Below, one piece after another: positions 53,440 through 63,091 of a stretch of 64,000 nt of DNA; position 1 is the first letter of the stretch, and each line of letters begins with the position of its first letter. The translations under genes and the position numbers were made by a program. The notes under the pieces are model-generated. The model searched no databases, was not told the DNA's origin, and saw only the letters and a list, made by a program, of their open reading frames with translations. Source of the DNA: Paenibacillus sp. yr247 (lineage in GTDB: Bacteria > Bacillota > Bacilli > Paenibacillales > NBRC-103111); assembly GCF_900103825.1 (NCBI RefSeq), contig NZ_FNIF01000001.1, forward strand, positions 310,001 through 374,000, written 5' to 3'.

Positions 53440-53913
53440 GTGAATTCATCAACTACAGTGTCCGTTAGAAAAGCTTCTATAAGTGATATTGCGAAGCTTT
53501 ATGATATTATTCAAGGCTATGCCGAGCAGGGAATTATGCTGCCGCGCAGCAGAGAGATGCTTGAGGAACAGATCGATACCTTCATTGTTGCTGAATTCGA
53601 TGGTTTGCTCATTGGCTGCGGCTCCCTAACACGACTTGGGCCTGATCTGGTTGAGATTCGCTCACTAGGAATGACCCAAGGCTATAAAGGTCAAGGAATC
53701 GGCGGTAAGCTTGTTGATTTCTTGGTTGAAGAGGCAAGGAGCCAAGGAATTATTAAAGTAATGGCGCTCACATATGAAGTTGCTTTTTTTCAAAAGAACG
53801 GCTTTACACTAGTGCCGAAAGAGATTTTCCCGGAGAAGGTTTGGAGAGATTGTATGCATTGTAAAAAACAGTATTGCTGCGATGAAATCGCCGTACTTAA
53901 ACGCTTGGATTGA
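53440..53913 (+). CDS. GNAT N-acetyltransferase (ArgA-like)
   Basis: The 157-residue protein has the GNAT core: VRKASISDIAKLYDIIQGY, VEIRSLGMTQGYKGQGIGGK (with the acetyl-CoA loop) and VAFFQKNGF near residue 120. It resembles short stand-alone N-acetylglutamate synthase-like proteins. Start choice is uncertain: GGTGGG lies 6 bases before GTG 53440, while ATG 53434 directly abuts it. In Bacillus relatives a similar gene occurs between hemW and hrcA. The terminator just after contains part of the hrcA promoter. Confidence 0.83.
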   Translation: MNSSTTVSVRKASISDIAKLYDIIQGYAEQGIMLPRSREMLEEQIDTFIVAEFDGLLIGCGSLTRLGPDLVEIRSLGMTQGYKGQGIGGKLVDFLVEEARSQGIIKVMALTYEVAFFQKNGFTLVPKEIFPEKVWRDCMHCKKQYCCDEIAVLKRLD

Positions 53914-53914
53914 C

Positions 53915-53944
53915 TTGACAACAGACCTTAGGGTCTGTTATTTT
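53915..53944 (+). promoter_or_regulatory. Candidate promoter of the hrcA-dnaJ operon, overlapping a terminator
   Basis: TTGACA (53915-53920) and TATTTT (53939-53944) are 18 bases apart, placing the start near 53951, right before CIRCE. The same stretch holds AACAGACC-TTAG-GGTCTGTT followed by ATTTTTG, a terminator for the acetyltransferase gene. Confidence 0.55.
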
Positions 53945-53955
53945 TGTATTAGGAT

Positions 53956-53982
53956 TTAGCACTCACTAAATACGAGTGCTAA
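53956..53982 (+). promoter_or_regulatory. CIRCE operator
   Basis: TTAGCACTC-N9-GAGTGCTAA, a perfect match to the HrcA binding site. It lies about 40 bases before hrcA and just after the predicted transcription start, so HrcA should repress the whole operon until heat shock. Confidence 0.98.
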
Positions 53983-54023
53983 CGAAAGTGAAAATAGTGA
54001 TTTGTGAAGAGGAGGGGTACGCT

Positions 54024-55052
54024 ATGTTGACAGAACGGCAGCGCATGATTTTAAGTGCGATCATTGATGATTATGTTCGTTCAGCAGAGCCGATTGGTTC
54101 GCGAAGTATTTCGAAACGGGGCAATGTTGGGTTTAGTCCGGCAACGATCCGTAACGAAATGTCCGATCTCGAAGAGATGGGTTATCTGGAGCAGCCCCAT
54201 ACGTCCGCAGGCCGTATACCCTCGCACAAAGGTTATCGCTATTATGTTGATCACTTGCTCCAGCATGGTACCTTGCATAATAACGATTTGGATTCGATGA
54301 AGGGTGCTTTTGCCGAACGTATTCAAGAGATGGAAGGTGTGATCCAGCATGTTGCGGGGATGCTCTCCAGTCTCACGAATTATACATCGATCGTGCTTGG
54401 ACCTGAGGTTTTCAGCACAACGTTGAAACACTTGCAGATCATACCGCTCACAGAAACAACAGCCGTCGCGATCATCGTTATGAATACAGGGCATGTGGAG
54501 AACAAAACCGTTTCCATTCCTGAAGGCATACCGATGTCTGAAATTGAAAAGGTCGTCAACATTCTGAATGCAAGGCTGAAGAATGTGCCGCTGATTCAGT
54601 TTAAATCTAGGCTTTATAACGAAATCTCGAACGAGTTAAGCAAATATGTGAATGGCTATCAAGAGCTTCTTTCGGTTGTGGAAAGCGTGCTTCAAAGCAA
54701 TGAGAAGGATCGCGTATTTCTAAGCGGTATGACGAATATGTTGACCCAACCAGAGTTCAAAGACGTTGAGAAGGTTAAGAGCATTTTTGACCTATTGGAA
54801 GAAGCACCAACCCTCATTAAATTGTTTACACCGTCAAATGAAGGCATTGAGATCAAAATTGGTGCTGAAAATAGTATTGAAGCTATCAATAATTGCAGCT
54901 TAATAACGGCCTCGTATTCGATCGGCGGCAAGCCCCTTGGTACGATTGGGATTTTGGGGCCTACGCGTATGGAGTACGGCAGGGTCATTAATTTAATGGA
55001 ACATTTGTCTAAACACCTAGAAGTCGTACTTGGACGATGGTATGGCAAATGA
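54024..55052 (+). CDS. hrcA: Heat-shock repressor HrcA
   Basis: The 342-residue repressor starts MLTERQRMILSAIIDDYVRS, contains the winged-helix SPATIRNEMSDLEEMGYLEQ and PHTSAGRIPSHKGYRYYVD, and ends in the effector domain with IGILGPTRMEYGRVI. It binds CIRCE and needs a chaperonin, usually GroEL, for activity. ATG 54024 follows GAGGAGGGG. Its stop overlaps the start of an archaeal-type chaperonin gene, which is unusual. Confidence 0.97.
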   Translation: MLTERQRMILSAIIDDYVRSAEPIGSRSISKRGNVGFSPATIRNEMSDLEEMGYLEQPHTSAGRIPSHKGYRYYVDHLLQHGTLHNNDLDSMKGAFAERIQEMEGVIQHVAGMLSSLTNYTSIVLGPEVFSTTLKHLQIIPLTETTAVAIIVMNTGHVENKTVSIPEGIPMSEIEKVVNILNARLKNVPLIQFKSRLYNEISNELSKYVNGYQELLSVVESVLQSNEKDRVFLSGMTNMLTQPEFKDVEKVKSIFDLLEEAPTLIKLFTPSNEGIEIKIGAENSIEAINNCSLITASYSIGGKPLGTIGILGPTRMEYGRVINLMEHLSKHLEVVLGRWYGK

Positions 55053-56590
55053 GCGGGATCAAGCCAGTGCATAGCGAGGGCGAGGAGCGCTACTCTACGC
55101 TTGTCAATAATGCTGCAGCCGTAAGAGCGATTTGTTCTGCGGTTGAGGGGACGCTTGGTCCTAAGGGACTCGACACCATGCTTGTAGGCGGGCAGGGTGA
55201 CGTTATTATCACGAATGATGGTGTGACGATTTTGGAAAAAATGGACGTCACCCATCCCGCGGCGAGGTTGATGATTCAGGTCGCACGCAGCCAACAGCGG
55301 CAAATCGGCGACGGGACAACGACAGCGACAGTACTCGCTGGAGCGCTAGTGCAAGAAGGCGTTGCGCAGGTGACGCGCGGCGTACCAGTCGCGAAAGTCG
55401 TCAGCGGCATGCTGCAAGGCATCGAGCTGGCGGTAACAAGCTTGGGACGCCGAAGCCGCGCGATTGTGGGATTAGGAGATAGCGCGCTGAAGCGCATTGC
55501 TATCACTGCAGGTAGGGAGCAGGCGGACATCGCTAAGCTCATTGTTCAAGCTGCCGAAGCGGTCGGCGAGGCGAAGCTGCGCGAAGACGGCTATCGCTTC
55601 GCGGACAGTGTGATCGCCCATGAAGAGGCGAGCAGTGAAGTGTGGACCGGCATTCTGCTGAACCAGAAGCCGATGAACCTGCATCTTGAGCAGGAACTGC
55701 GAGATGCCCGAATCCTCGTGCTGCATGATGCACTGGAACCTGAGGCGGTCAGCGAGGAATCGCTGGTTACCGAGGCAGGCTTCCAGCGATACATGCAGCT
55801 GCGGGAGCAGTTCCGCAGCAGCCTCGGCTTGCTGCTGGAGCTTGGTGTCGGTCTGATCGCATCAGACCGAGGGGTTGACCCTGAGGCGGAGCAATTCTGC
55901 TCCGACCATGGCATTCTCGTGCTGCAGCGGCTCTCCCGCAGGGACCTGCAGCTGCTAAGCGAGCACACCGGCGCTAGGCCGGTGCGGCGCACGGCGCTGC
56001 GCAAGAGCGCGCCGGAGCTCGGCGCCGCGCTCGGGCACGCGGGTTATGCCGCGTACGACGAGCGGCTTGAGCGTGTTCGCGTGGCGGGCGGTCACGGCGA
56101 ACAGCATGTGACCGTGATCGTTGGCGCGGCAACGCGTGAAGCGGCGCACGAGCGCTCGCGCATTGCGAAGGACGCCGCTTCAGCCGTTCAAGCCGCCGTG
56201 CGCGGCGGATACTTGCCCGGAGGCGGCGCCGTTGAGATGGCGGTTGCCCATGATCTCGAGCGTGTGCGCGAGACGATGAAGGGCATGGAAGGCTTCGGTG
56301 TAGCCGCAGTTGCGGGTGCACTGCGTAAGCCGCTGGCCCAGATTGTCGTCAACGCGGGTTACAATCCGCTCGAGAAGGTCGAAGAGCTGAAAGCCGCGCA
56401 GATTGCGCTGGAAACCGATAGCCTCGGCATTGATTGCGATACAGGGCAAGTGACTGACTTCGTCCAAGCAGGCATTGTCGATCCAGCTGATGTGAAAATT
56501 CACGCGCTGCAGGCGGCTGGAGAAGTTGCTGCTGCTGTACTGCGTATTCATACGGTTATCAAGATGAAGCAGCCTTTTGAAGAGGTCTAA
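55049..56590 (+). CDS. Archaeal-like (TCP-1/Cpn60 group II/III) chaperonin
   Basis: The 513-residue protein belongs to the thermosome/CCT side of the chaperonin family, not GroEL. Marks include [55 protein letters not shown] near residue 86, and [15 protein letters not shown] near 390. The apical region contains a helical stretch ([19 protein letters not shown]) where archaeal-type proteins have the built-in lid. ATG 55049 overlaps the hrcA stop. Bacterial copies of this type, first studied in Carboxydothermus, were reported next to dnaK genes. The middle (about 55.8-56.35 kb) is markedly GC-rich. Confidence 0.9.
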   Translation: MSGIKPVHSEGEERYSTLVNNAAAVRAICSAVEGTLGPKGLDTMLVGGQGDVIITNDGVTILEKMDVTHPAARLMIQVARSQQRQIGDGTTTATVLAGALVQEGVAQVTRGVPVAKVVSGMLQGIELAVTSLGRRSRAIVGLGDSALKRIAITAGREQADIAKLIVQAAEAVGEAKLREDGYRFADSVIAHEEASSEVWTGILLNQKPMNLHLEQELRDARILVLHDALEPEAVSEESLVTEAGFQRYMQLREQFRSSLGLLLELGVGLIASDRGVDPEAEQFCSDHGILVLQRLSRRDLQLLSEHTGARPVRRTALRKSAPELGAALGHAGYAAYDERLERVRVAGGHGEQHVTVIVGAATREAAHERSRIAKDAASAVQAAVRGGYLPGGGAVEMAVAHDLERVRETMKGMEGFGVAAVAGALRKPLAQIVVNAGYNPLEKVEELKAAQIALETDSLGIDCDTGQVTDFVQAGIVDPADVKIHALQAAGEVAAAVLRIHTVIKMKQPFEEV

Positions 56591-56650
56591 AGCTGGGTAA
56601 ACTAACGTTAGAGAGATCATGTTGTATTATGTTTAGGAGGTGAAGGACAA

Positions 56651-57229
56651 TTGAGTACTGGAGATAACAAAACAGCCGAGCAAGACGTGAACACTACATA
56701 CGCAGCCGAAAGCGAGCAGGCCGCTGAACAGCAAGAAGAAGTGGCTCAGCAAGCGGAAGTTTCCGAGGAAGCGAAAGAGCTTAGCGAATTGGAAACGGCG
56801 CGTATGCAAGCAGAAGAAAACTATCAGCGTTTATTACGCGTTCAAGCGGACTTCGACAACTTCCGCCGCCGCGCTAGAGCGGAGAAGGAAGATTTCGCGA
56901 AATACGCTTCGCTTAAATTGATTGAGCAGCTTTTACCGATAGTAGATAACTTCGATCGCGCGCTGTCATCAAGCAAAGAGACGAAGGATTTCGAAGCATT
57001 GGTGAAAGGCTTGGATATGACGTACCGCGGAATGGATCAACTGCTAACAGCAGAAGGGCTTAAACCGATCGAATCCGTTGGTCAGCCATTTAATCCAGAA
57101 TTCCATCAAGCGGTTATGCAGGTTGAATCCGAAGAACACGAAGAAGGTATCGTGGTAGAAGAACTGCAAAAAGGGTATATTCTCAAGGATAAAGTCATCC
57201 GACCAGCAATGGTTAAAGTTAGCGTGTAA
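56651..57229 (+). CDS. grpE: Nucleotide exchange factor GrpE
   Basis: The 192-residue protein has an acidic Gln/Glu-rich N-terminus, a long helix, QRLLRVQADFDNFRRRARAE, and a C-terminal domain with FNPEFHQAVMQVES and ILKDKVIRPAMVKVS. It releases ADP from DnaK. The start is TTG 56651 behind AGGAGGTGAAGGA. It follows the archaeal-like chaperonin by 60 bases and precedes dnaK by 68. Confidence 0.96.
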   Translation: MSTGDNKTAEQDVNTTYAAESEQAAEQQEEVAQQAEVSEEAKELSELETARMQAEENYQRLLRVQADFDNFRRRARAEKEDFAKYASLKLIEQLLPIVDNFDRALSSSKETKDFEALVKGLDMTYRGMDQLLTAEGLKPIESVGQPFNPEFHQAVMQVESEEHEEGIVVEELQKGYILKDKVIRPAMVKVSV

Positions 57230-57297
57230 GGAATCTTATCATTCTAAAATTCAAATAAACTAATATGTTCCATAGGAGCAAAAGGAGGCAGCTTTAC

Positions 57298-59136
57298 ATG
57301 AGTAAAGTAATTGGTATTGACTTAGGTACAACAAATTCTTGCGTTGCCGTAATGGAAGGCGGAGAAGCCGTCGTTATTCCTAACCCGGAAGGTAATCGTA
57401 CAACCCCTTCTGTCGTTGGTTTCAAGAAAGATGGCGAGCGCGTTGTTGGTGAAACAGCAAAGCGTCAAGCGATTACGAACCCAGATAAAACGATTAGCTC
57501 CATCAAGCGTCATATTGGTACAAACCACAAAGAGCACATCGATGGCAAAGATTATACGCCACAAGAAATTTCTGCTATTATCCTACAAAAGCTGAAAGCT
57601 GACGCAGAAGCTTACCTAGGGCAAACAGTCACACAAGCAGTTATTACAGTTCCTGCTTATTTCAATGACAGCCAACGTCAAGCTACGAAAGATGCTGGTA
57701 AAATCGCTGGTCTTGAAGTTTTGCGAATTGTCAATGAGCCAACAGCTGCAGCCCTTGCTTATGGTTTGGAAAAAACAGAAGATCAAACGATTCTTGTATA
57801 TGACCTTGGTGGCGGTACATTTGACGTATCCATCCTTGAATTAGGCGATGGTTTCTTTGAAGTTAAAGCGACAAGCGGGGACAACAAGCTTGGCGGCGAT
57901 GACTTTGACCAAGTGATTATCGATTACCTCGTAGCTGAATTCAAAAAAGAACAAGGCATTGACCTGAGCAAAGATAAAGCAGCGGTACAACGTTTGAAAG
58001 ATGCAGCTGAAAAAGCGAAAAAAGAGCTTTCCGGCGTTCTGACAACAACTGTTTCCCTGCCATTTATCACGGTAGCTGATGGCGTTCCTCAGCATTTAGA
58101 GTTAAACTTGACGCGTGCGAAGTTCGAAGAGCTTACTGCTCATCTTGTTGAAAGAACGCTTGGACCAACTCGTCAAGCACTTCAGGATTCCGGTTTATCC
58201 ACTAGCCAAATCGATAAAGTTGTTCTTGTCGGTGGATCCACACGTATTCCTGCCGTTGTTGATGCGATCAAAAAATTGACTGGTAAAGAGCCTCATAAAG
58301 GCGTTAACCCGGATGAAGTTGTTGCACTCGGCGCGGCTGTTCAAGCAGGCGTACTGACAGGTGAAGTGAAAGACGTTGTTCTTCTTGACGTAACACCTCT
58401 TTCCCTTGGTATCGAAACAGCAGGCGGCGTGTTCACAAAAATGATCGACCGCAATACAACAATTCCTACAACGAAATCACAAGTGTACTCCACTTATGCA
58501 GATAACCAAACTAGCGTAGAGATTCACGTGCTTCAAGGGGAGCGCTCCATGGCTAGCGGTAACAAAACACTAGGTCGTTTCATGCTTGGTGATATTCCTC
58601 CGGCTCCTCGTGGCGTTCCGCAAATCGAAGTTAGCTTTGACATCGATGCGAATGGTATCGTTAACGTGTCTGCACTTGACAAAGGGACTGGAAAAAGCCA
58701 AAAAATCACTATCACTTCTTCCAGCGGTTTAAGCGATGCAGAAGTTGAACAAATGGTGAAGGATGCGGAAGCTCATGCCGAGGAAGACCGTATTCGTAAA
58801 GAGCTTGTAGAAGCTCGCAACGAAGCGGACCAGCTTGTATATTCCGTTGACAAAACAATCAAAGATCTTGGTGACAAAGTAGACCAAGGCGAGATCGATA
58901 AAGCGAATGCTGCGAAAGAGAAAGTAACTGCTGCTCTAGCAGGCAACGAACTCGAAGCGATTAAAAAAGCAACAGAAGAGTTAACAGAAGTCATCCAACA
59001 ACTGTCTGTGAAGCTGTATGAGCAAGCTGCTCAAGCACAAGGTGCTGAAGGCGCTGCTGGTGCTGGCGAAGCCCCTAAAGGCAGAGAAAATGTTGTAGAC
59101 GCGGACTATGAAGTTGTTGACGAACAAAAAAAATAA
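57298..59136 (+). CDS. dnaK: Chaperone DnaK (Hsp70)
   Basis: The 612-residue Hsp70 begins [20 protein letters not shown]. ATPase motifs are [15 protein letters not shown] near residue 172 and [12 protein letters not shown] near 310. The substrate domain includes [17 protein letters not shown]. The C-terminal tail is Gly/Ala-rich and ends [26 protein letters not shown] precedes ATG 57298; the earlier in-frame ATG at 57265 lacks a ribosome site. Confidence 0.98.
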   Translation: MSKVIGIDLGTTNSCVAVMEGGEAVVIPNPEGNRTTPSVVGFKKDGERVVGETAKRQAITNPDKTISSIKRHIGTNHKEHIDGKDYTPQEISAIILQKLKADAEAYLGQTVTQAVITVPAYFNDSQRQATKDAGKIAGLEVLRIVNEPTAAALAYGLEKTEDQTILVYDLGGGTFDVSILELGDGFFEVKATSGDNKLGGDDFDQVIIDYLVAEFKKEQGIDLSKDKAAVQRLKDAAEKAKKELSGVLTTTVSLPFITVADGVPQHLELNLTRAKFEELTAHLVERTLGPTRQALQDSGLSTSQIDKVVLVGGSTRIPAVVDAIKKLTGKEPHKGVNPDEVVALGAAVQAGVLTGEVKDVVLLDVTPLSLGIETAGGVFTKMIDRNTTIPTTKSQVYSTYADNQTSVEIHVLQGERSMASGNKTLGRFMLGDIPPAPRGVPQIEVSFDIDANGIVNVSALDKGTGKSQKITITSSSGLSDAEVEQMVKDAEAHAEEDRIRKELVEARNEADQLVYSVDKTIKDLGDKVDQGEIDKANAAKEKVTAALAGNELEAIKKATEELTEVIQQLSVKLYEQAAQAQGAEGAAGAGEAPKGRENVVDADYEVVDEQKK

Positions 59137-59205
59137 ACATATCCTATAGAGATGAAGTTTAAAAAGCCGACTTTTTAAACACATATTTAAATAAAAACGT
59201 ATGAG

Positions 59206-59241
59206 TCAAAGCCAATTGGAGTTTCTCCGTGTCTTTGACTT
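59206..59241 (+). other. Hairpin between dnaK and dnaJ
   Basis: AGTCAAAG and CTTTGACT pair around a long loop, without a full T-run. It may be a partial terminator or an RNA-stabilising structure that lowers dnaJ expression relative to dnaK. Confidence 0.4.
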
Positions 59242-59274
59242 TCCGTTTGTAGTCTTGAACATGGGAGTGGAACA

Positions 59275-60390
59275 ATGAGTAAACGTGATTATTATGAGGT
59301 GCTTGGGCTAGGCAAAGATGCTTCGCAAGAAGATATCAAGAAGGCTTATCGTAAATTGGCGCGTCAGTATCACCCTGACGTGAACAAAGCCGCTGATGCA
59401 GAAGATAAATTCAAAGAAGCGAAAGACGCTTATGATGTTTTGAGCGATGATCAGAAAAAAGCCCAATATGACCGTTTTGGTCACGTTGATCCTAATCAGG
59501 GTATGGGCGGCCAAGACTTCAGCGGCGGCTTTGGCGATATTTTTGATATGTTCTTCGGCGGTGGCGGCGGTGGAAACAGGCGAAACCCGAATGCTCCGCA
59601 GCGCGGGAACGATTTGCAGTATACGATGACCATTGAGTTCAAGGAAGCGATTTTCGGGAAAGAAACCGATATTCATATTCCTCGAACTGAGAATTGTGAT
59701 ACGTGCAGCGGCAGCGGCGCTAAGCCAGGTACGAAACCGGAAACTTGCGGAACGTGTCATGGCAGCGGACAGCAGGAAGTTGTGCAGAACACAGCGTTTG
59801 GACGTATTGTCAACCGTCGTGTCTGTTCCACATGTAATGGTCAAGGAAAAATCATCAAAGAAAAATGCGGAACGTGTCATGGCGCTGGCAAAGTCAAAAA
59901 GCAGCGTACCATTCACATCAAGATTCCAGCTGGAGTTGATGATGGAGCACAACTTCGTGTATCTGGCGAAGGAGAAGGCGGAACTCGCGGAGGCCCAGCA
60001 GGCGATCTCTATGTGGTAATTCGTGTGAAGACACATGAATTCTTCGAACGTGAAGGCAATGATGTCTACTGCGAAGTGCCTTTAACATTCATGCAGGCAG
60101 CTCTAGGTGATGAGATCGAGATCCCTACGCTGACAGAGAAGGTTAAACTCAAAATTCCGGCTGGTACTCAGACTGATACCTATTTCCGTTTAAAAGGTAA
60201 AGGGGTTCCTCACCTCCGCGGCTTCGGCCAAGGGGACCAACACGTGAAAGTTATCGTGATGACGCCAACGAATCTAAGCGAAGAGCAAAAGGATTTGCTC
60301 CGCCAATTTGGTAAACAAAGCGGGGAGCATACGCACGAGCAGAACCAATCCATTTTCGAACGTATGAAAAGAGCCTTCTTAGGCGATTAA
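59275..60390 (+). CDS. dnaJ: Co-chaperone DnaJ
   Basis: The 371-residue Hsp40 starts with the J domain ([23 protein letters not shown] near residue 33). A Gly-rich linker with [13 protein letters not shown] follows, then four zinc-finger repeats: [24 protein letters not shown] and CGTCHGAG. The C-terminal substrate domains end the protein. A large antisense frame over the gene is a shadow. A strong terminator follows directly, so the operon stops at dnaJ here, without prmA and rsmE that follow in Bacillus subtilis. Confidence 0.98.
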   Translation: MSKRDYYEVLGLGKDASQEDIKKAYRKLARQYHPDVNKAADAEDKFKEAKDAYDVLSDDQKKAQYDRFGHVDPNQGMGGQDFSGGFGDIFDMFFGGGGGGNRRNPNAPQRGNDLQYTMTIEFKEAIFGKETDIHIPRTENCDTCSGSGAKPGTKPETCGTCHGSGQQEVVQNTAFGRIVNRRVCSTCNGQGKIIKEKCGTCHGAGKVKKQRTIHIKIPAGVDDGAQLRVSGEGEGGTRGGPAGDLYVVIRVKTHEFFEREGNDVYCEVPLTFMQAALGDEIEIPTLTEKVKLKIPAGTQTDTYFRLKGKGVPHLRGFGQGDQHVKVIVMTPTNLSEEQKDLLRQFGKQSGEHTHEQNQSIFERMKRAFLGD

Positions 60391-60408
60391 GGTATAGTTA
60401 ATTGAAAA

Positions 60409-60470
60409 CGACACCCCATAGGAAGCGATTCACAGATGATAGTCTGCGAATTGCTTCCTATGGGTGTTTT
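60409..60470 (+). terminator. Strong terminator after dnaJ
   Basis: ACACCCCATAGGAAGC and GCTTCCTATGGGTGT pair, with an inner ATTC/GAAT and CAGA/TCTG stem, then TTTTT. Confidence 0.9.
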
Positions 60471-60607
60471 TACTTATAAGAGAAATGTTGACATCGCCTT
60501 AACATAAACAGGAATATTTTACACGGAGTAAATTTTTTATGTACCCCCTCTTAATCTTTGAGCCGTATGCTAGTAAAGGTGAAATACTAATTTTGGAGGG
60601 AATACAA

Positions 60608-62329
60608 TTGAAAAAAAGCTTAAAACAAATCATGGGTTCCGGTTTGGCAGTTTCATTATTGGCTTTTAGTTTAGCCGGAGTGGCATCGGCTGCTGAAACA
60701 ACAGCTTCTACTCCAGCGGCGCCATCCAAAAACTTGATTGTCCTTATTGGCGATGGCATGGGCCCTGCTGAAGTAACAGCAGCGCGTTATTTCTCCAAAA
60801 AGTTTCTAAATAAAGACCGTCTTGAACTTGATGGCGGCTACTATGTTGGTAAAGCAACAACATACTCCCAAGCAGGTCCTTACACATCTGAATCCGGAGC
60901 AGTGACAGACTCAGCGGCAGCGGGGACAGCATTCTCTACAGGAAATAAAACGTATAACAACGCAATCAGCGTATCGAACGGTGACGTTGCGAAGCCATTC
61001 GGTTCAGTTGTAGAAGCAGCTATTAAACAAGGTAAAGCAACTGGTCTAGTAACAACAGATAGTATTGTTGGGGCAACACCGGCTGTGTGGGCTTCCCACG
61101 TTCGTCAACGCGGCAATCAAAATGCCATTGCTTCCCAATATCTAAGTAGCGGCGTGAACGTATTCTTTGGTGGTGGTAAAACAAACTTCATTACGAAGGA
61201 TGAGAAAGGTAAGCGAACGGACAAAAACATCATTCCTGATTTTGAAGCGAAAGGCTATAAAACAGCTTATGATAAGGCTGGGTTAGATGCAATTCCGGCA
61301 ACTGCCGGTAATGCTCTCGGACTTTTTGCTCATAACGAAATTCCTTATGTGCTTGATCGTGATTATAAAACACCTAACTTACCACAAATGACGCAAAAAG
61401 CACTCGATATTTTATCCCAAAATAAAAATGGTTTCGTCCTGATGGTAGAAGGCGGTCGTATCGACCACGCTGGACATGCGAATGACCTTCCAGCAAACAT
61501 TCAGGAGACGCTGGAATTGGATGCCACGTTCAAAACATTAGTGGATTTCGCGAAAAAAGACGGCAATACATCCGTTGTTGTAACGGCAGACCATGAAACA
61601 GGCGGTTTGTCACTCGCTAGAGACAACGTGTATGAATTGAATGTGGATCTGTTTAACAAAGAAAAACGTTCCTACGAAGTTTTAGACGGTATTTTGAAAA
61701 ATGCGCAAACGGCTGACGATATTCGCAAAATCGTAACTGACAACATTGGTTTCACCGATTTATCTGATGAAGAAGTTCAATTGATCCTCAAAGGTGACGG
61801 GTCATCTTATGGTCGTGCTGGCGGTTACAACGCAGTCGTTTCCAAACGTCTTGCTGTAGGTTGGACGGGACATGGTCACACAGGCGTTGATGTAGGTGTA
61901 TGGGCTTACGGACCAATTGCTGAACTTGTAAAAGGCGATATTGATAACACGGATATTGCTAAAAGCGGTGCAAAAGTTATTGGTGCTGATCTAACAGCAG
62001 CTACGAAAGATCTGCAGGATAAATATTTATACCCACTTTTCAAAGTTACTCGTGATAGTAAAACATTATTTACAGCGAGATCTTTGGCTGAATCCTTGGA
62101 TATCAAAGTAACTTGGGATGAAGTTTCCAGAACGGTTACACTGATTAAAGACAGCCAAAAATTAACTGTTCTCGTTGAAACAGGCGCAATTACTGAGAAT
62201 GGCGCAGCAAGCACTCTGGTTGGAAATGTTGATAACGGCAAACTGTATCTGCCGCTGGAAGCATTCAAAAAATTGACAGGAAAAAGCTTGACGTGGGATT
62301 CCCTCAATGAGCGTATTGTGAAAAACTAG
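60608..62329 (+). CDS. Secreted alkaline phosphatase with C-terminal copper-amine-oxidase-N-like domain
   Basis: The 573-residue protein starts at TTG 60608 behind GGAGGG and has a signal peptide (KKSLKQ, hydrophobic core, likely cleavage after GVASA). The PhoA-type core has LIVLIGDGMGPAEVTAAR with a metal Asp, the TDSAAAGTAFSTG nucleophile Ser region near residue 101, VEGGRIDHAGHAND and TADHETGGLSL metal ligands, and GHTGVDVGVWAYGP. The last 95 residues form a copper-amine-oxidase-N-like module (LFTARSLAESLDIKVTWDEV), possibly wall-binding. It probably scavenges phosphate outside the cell. Confidence 0.92.
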   Translation: MKKSLKQIMGSGLAVSLLAFSLAGVASAAETTASTPAAPSKNLIVLIGDGMGPAEVTAARYFSKKFLNKDRLELDGGYYVGKATTYSQAGPYTSESGAVTDSAAAGTAFSTGNKTYNNAISVSNGDVAKPFGSVVEAAIKQGKATGLVTTDSIVGATPAVWASHVRQRGNQNAIASQYLSSGVNVFFGGGKTNFITKDEKGKRTDKNIIPDFEAKGYKTAYDKAGLDAIPATAGNALGLFAHNEIPYVLDRDYKTPNLPQMTQKALDILSQNKNGFVLMVEGGRIDHAGHANDLPANIQETLELDATFKTLVDFAKKDGNTSVVVTADHETGGLSLARDNVYELNVDLFNKEKRSYEVLDGILKNAQTADDIRKIVTDNIGFTDLSDEEVQLILKGDGSSYGRAGGYNAVVSKRLAVGWTGHGHTGVDVGVWAYGPIAELVKGDIDNTDIAKSGAKVIGADLTAATKDLQDKYLYPLFKVTRDSKTLFTARSLAESLDIKVTWDEVSRTVTLIKDSQKLTVLVETGAITENGAASTLVGNVDNGKLYLPLEAFKKLTGKSLTWDSLNERIVKN

Positions 62330-62413
62330 TTTTGAGGAAAAAAGATTGGACAGGGGGCACATTCCTCTTGTCCTCTTTTCCTATTTAAGGTCATCTGAAT
62401 AAGGAGTGTTACC

Positions 62414-63091
62414 ATGATTGATTTGCGGGGAATTTCTAAGTCTTTTACGATACAAGGCAAAAGCTTGCCTATTTTAGAAGTTGCCGAATGGCAGGTTCAG
62501 AAAGGTGAGAGATTAGCGCTTATTGGTCCAAGCGGAAGCGGAAAGAGTACTTTACTGCACCTGCTTAGCGGTGTGATGACACCGGATCATGGGGAAATAT
62601 GGGTGGATGGTCAGGCTTTACATCAATTATCAGAAAGTAAACGAGACCGTTATAGAGCGGATAATGTAGGTTATATTTTTCAGGATTTTCATTTAATTTC
62701 ATCTCTGACGGCTAAACAAAATGTGGAATTGATTGTTCCACGAGAATGGACGAAAAAGGAAGCCGCTGAGCAGTTAGACTATTGGTTTGATCGAGTCGGA
62801 TTGAAGGATCGTCAGCACCATCTGCCCTCACAATTATCTCGCGGGCAGCAGCAGCGGGCGGCGATTGTCCGAGCATTAATCGCAAAGCCACAGCTCATAT
62901 TAGCCGATGAGCCGACAGGAAGCTTGGATTGGGAGACAGCGGGGGATATTATGTCGCTGCTGCTTGAGATCTGTGGAGATGAGCAATTAACTTTGCTAAC
63001 AGTTACACATGATCTGCATCTAGCAGATAAGTTCCCCAAACGAGTGCATATTCAGGATTTGAATGACTTATATAGGAGAGAAGCAGTATGA
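62414..63091 (+). CDS. ABC transporter ATP-binding protein (MacB/LolD-like)
   Basis: The 225-residue ATPase has Walker A GPSGSGKST near residue 38, the Q-loop at FQDFHLISSLT near 91, signature LSRGQQQRAAIVRAL near 140 (LSRGQ instead of LSGGQ), and Walker B LILADEPTGSLD near 158. TAAGGAGTG precedes the ATG. Its stop overlaps the permease start in ATGA. Such pairs work as MacB-like mechanotransmission complexes or exporters of peptides, lipids or heme. Confidence 0.92.
   Translation: MIDLRGISKSFTIQGKSLPILEVAEWQVQKGERLALIGPSGSGKSTLLHLLSGVMTPDHGEIWVDGQALHQLSESKRDRYRADNVGYIFQDFHLISSLTAKQNVELIVPREWTKKEAAEQLDYWFDRVGLKDRQHHLPSQLSRGQQQRAAIVRALIAKPQLILADEPTGSLDWETAGDIMSLLLEICGDEQLTLLTVTHDLHLADKFPKRVHIQDLNDLYRREAV

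Noticed and set aside
55591-56321. Long antisense frames over the chaperonin gene
   Set aside because: They come from the GC-rich codon bias of the real gene on the plus strand.
59308-60036. 242-codon antisense frame over dnaJ
   Set aside because: Shadow of dnaJ; no ribosome site, no similarity.
60485-60535. PhoP boxes upstream of the alkaline phosphatase
   Set aside because: TTAACA and TTTACA occur but not at the 11-base period expected for direct PhoP repeats.
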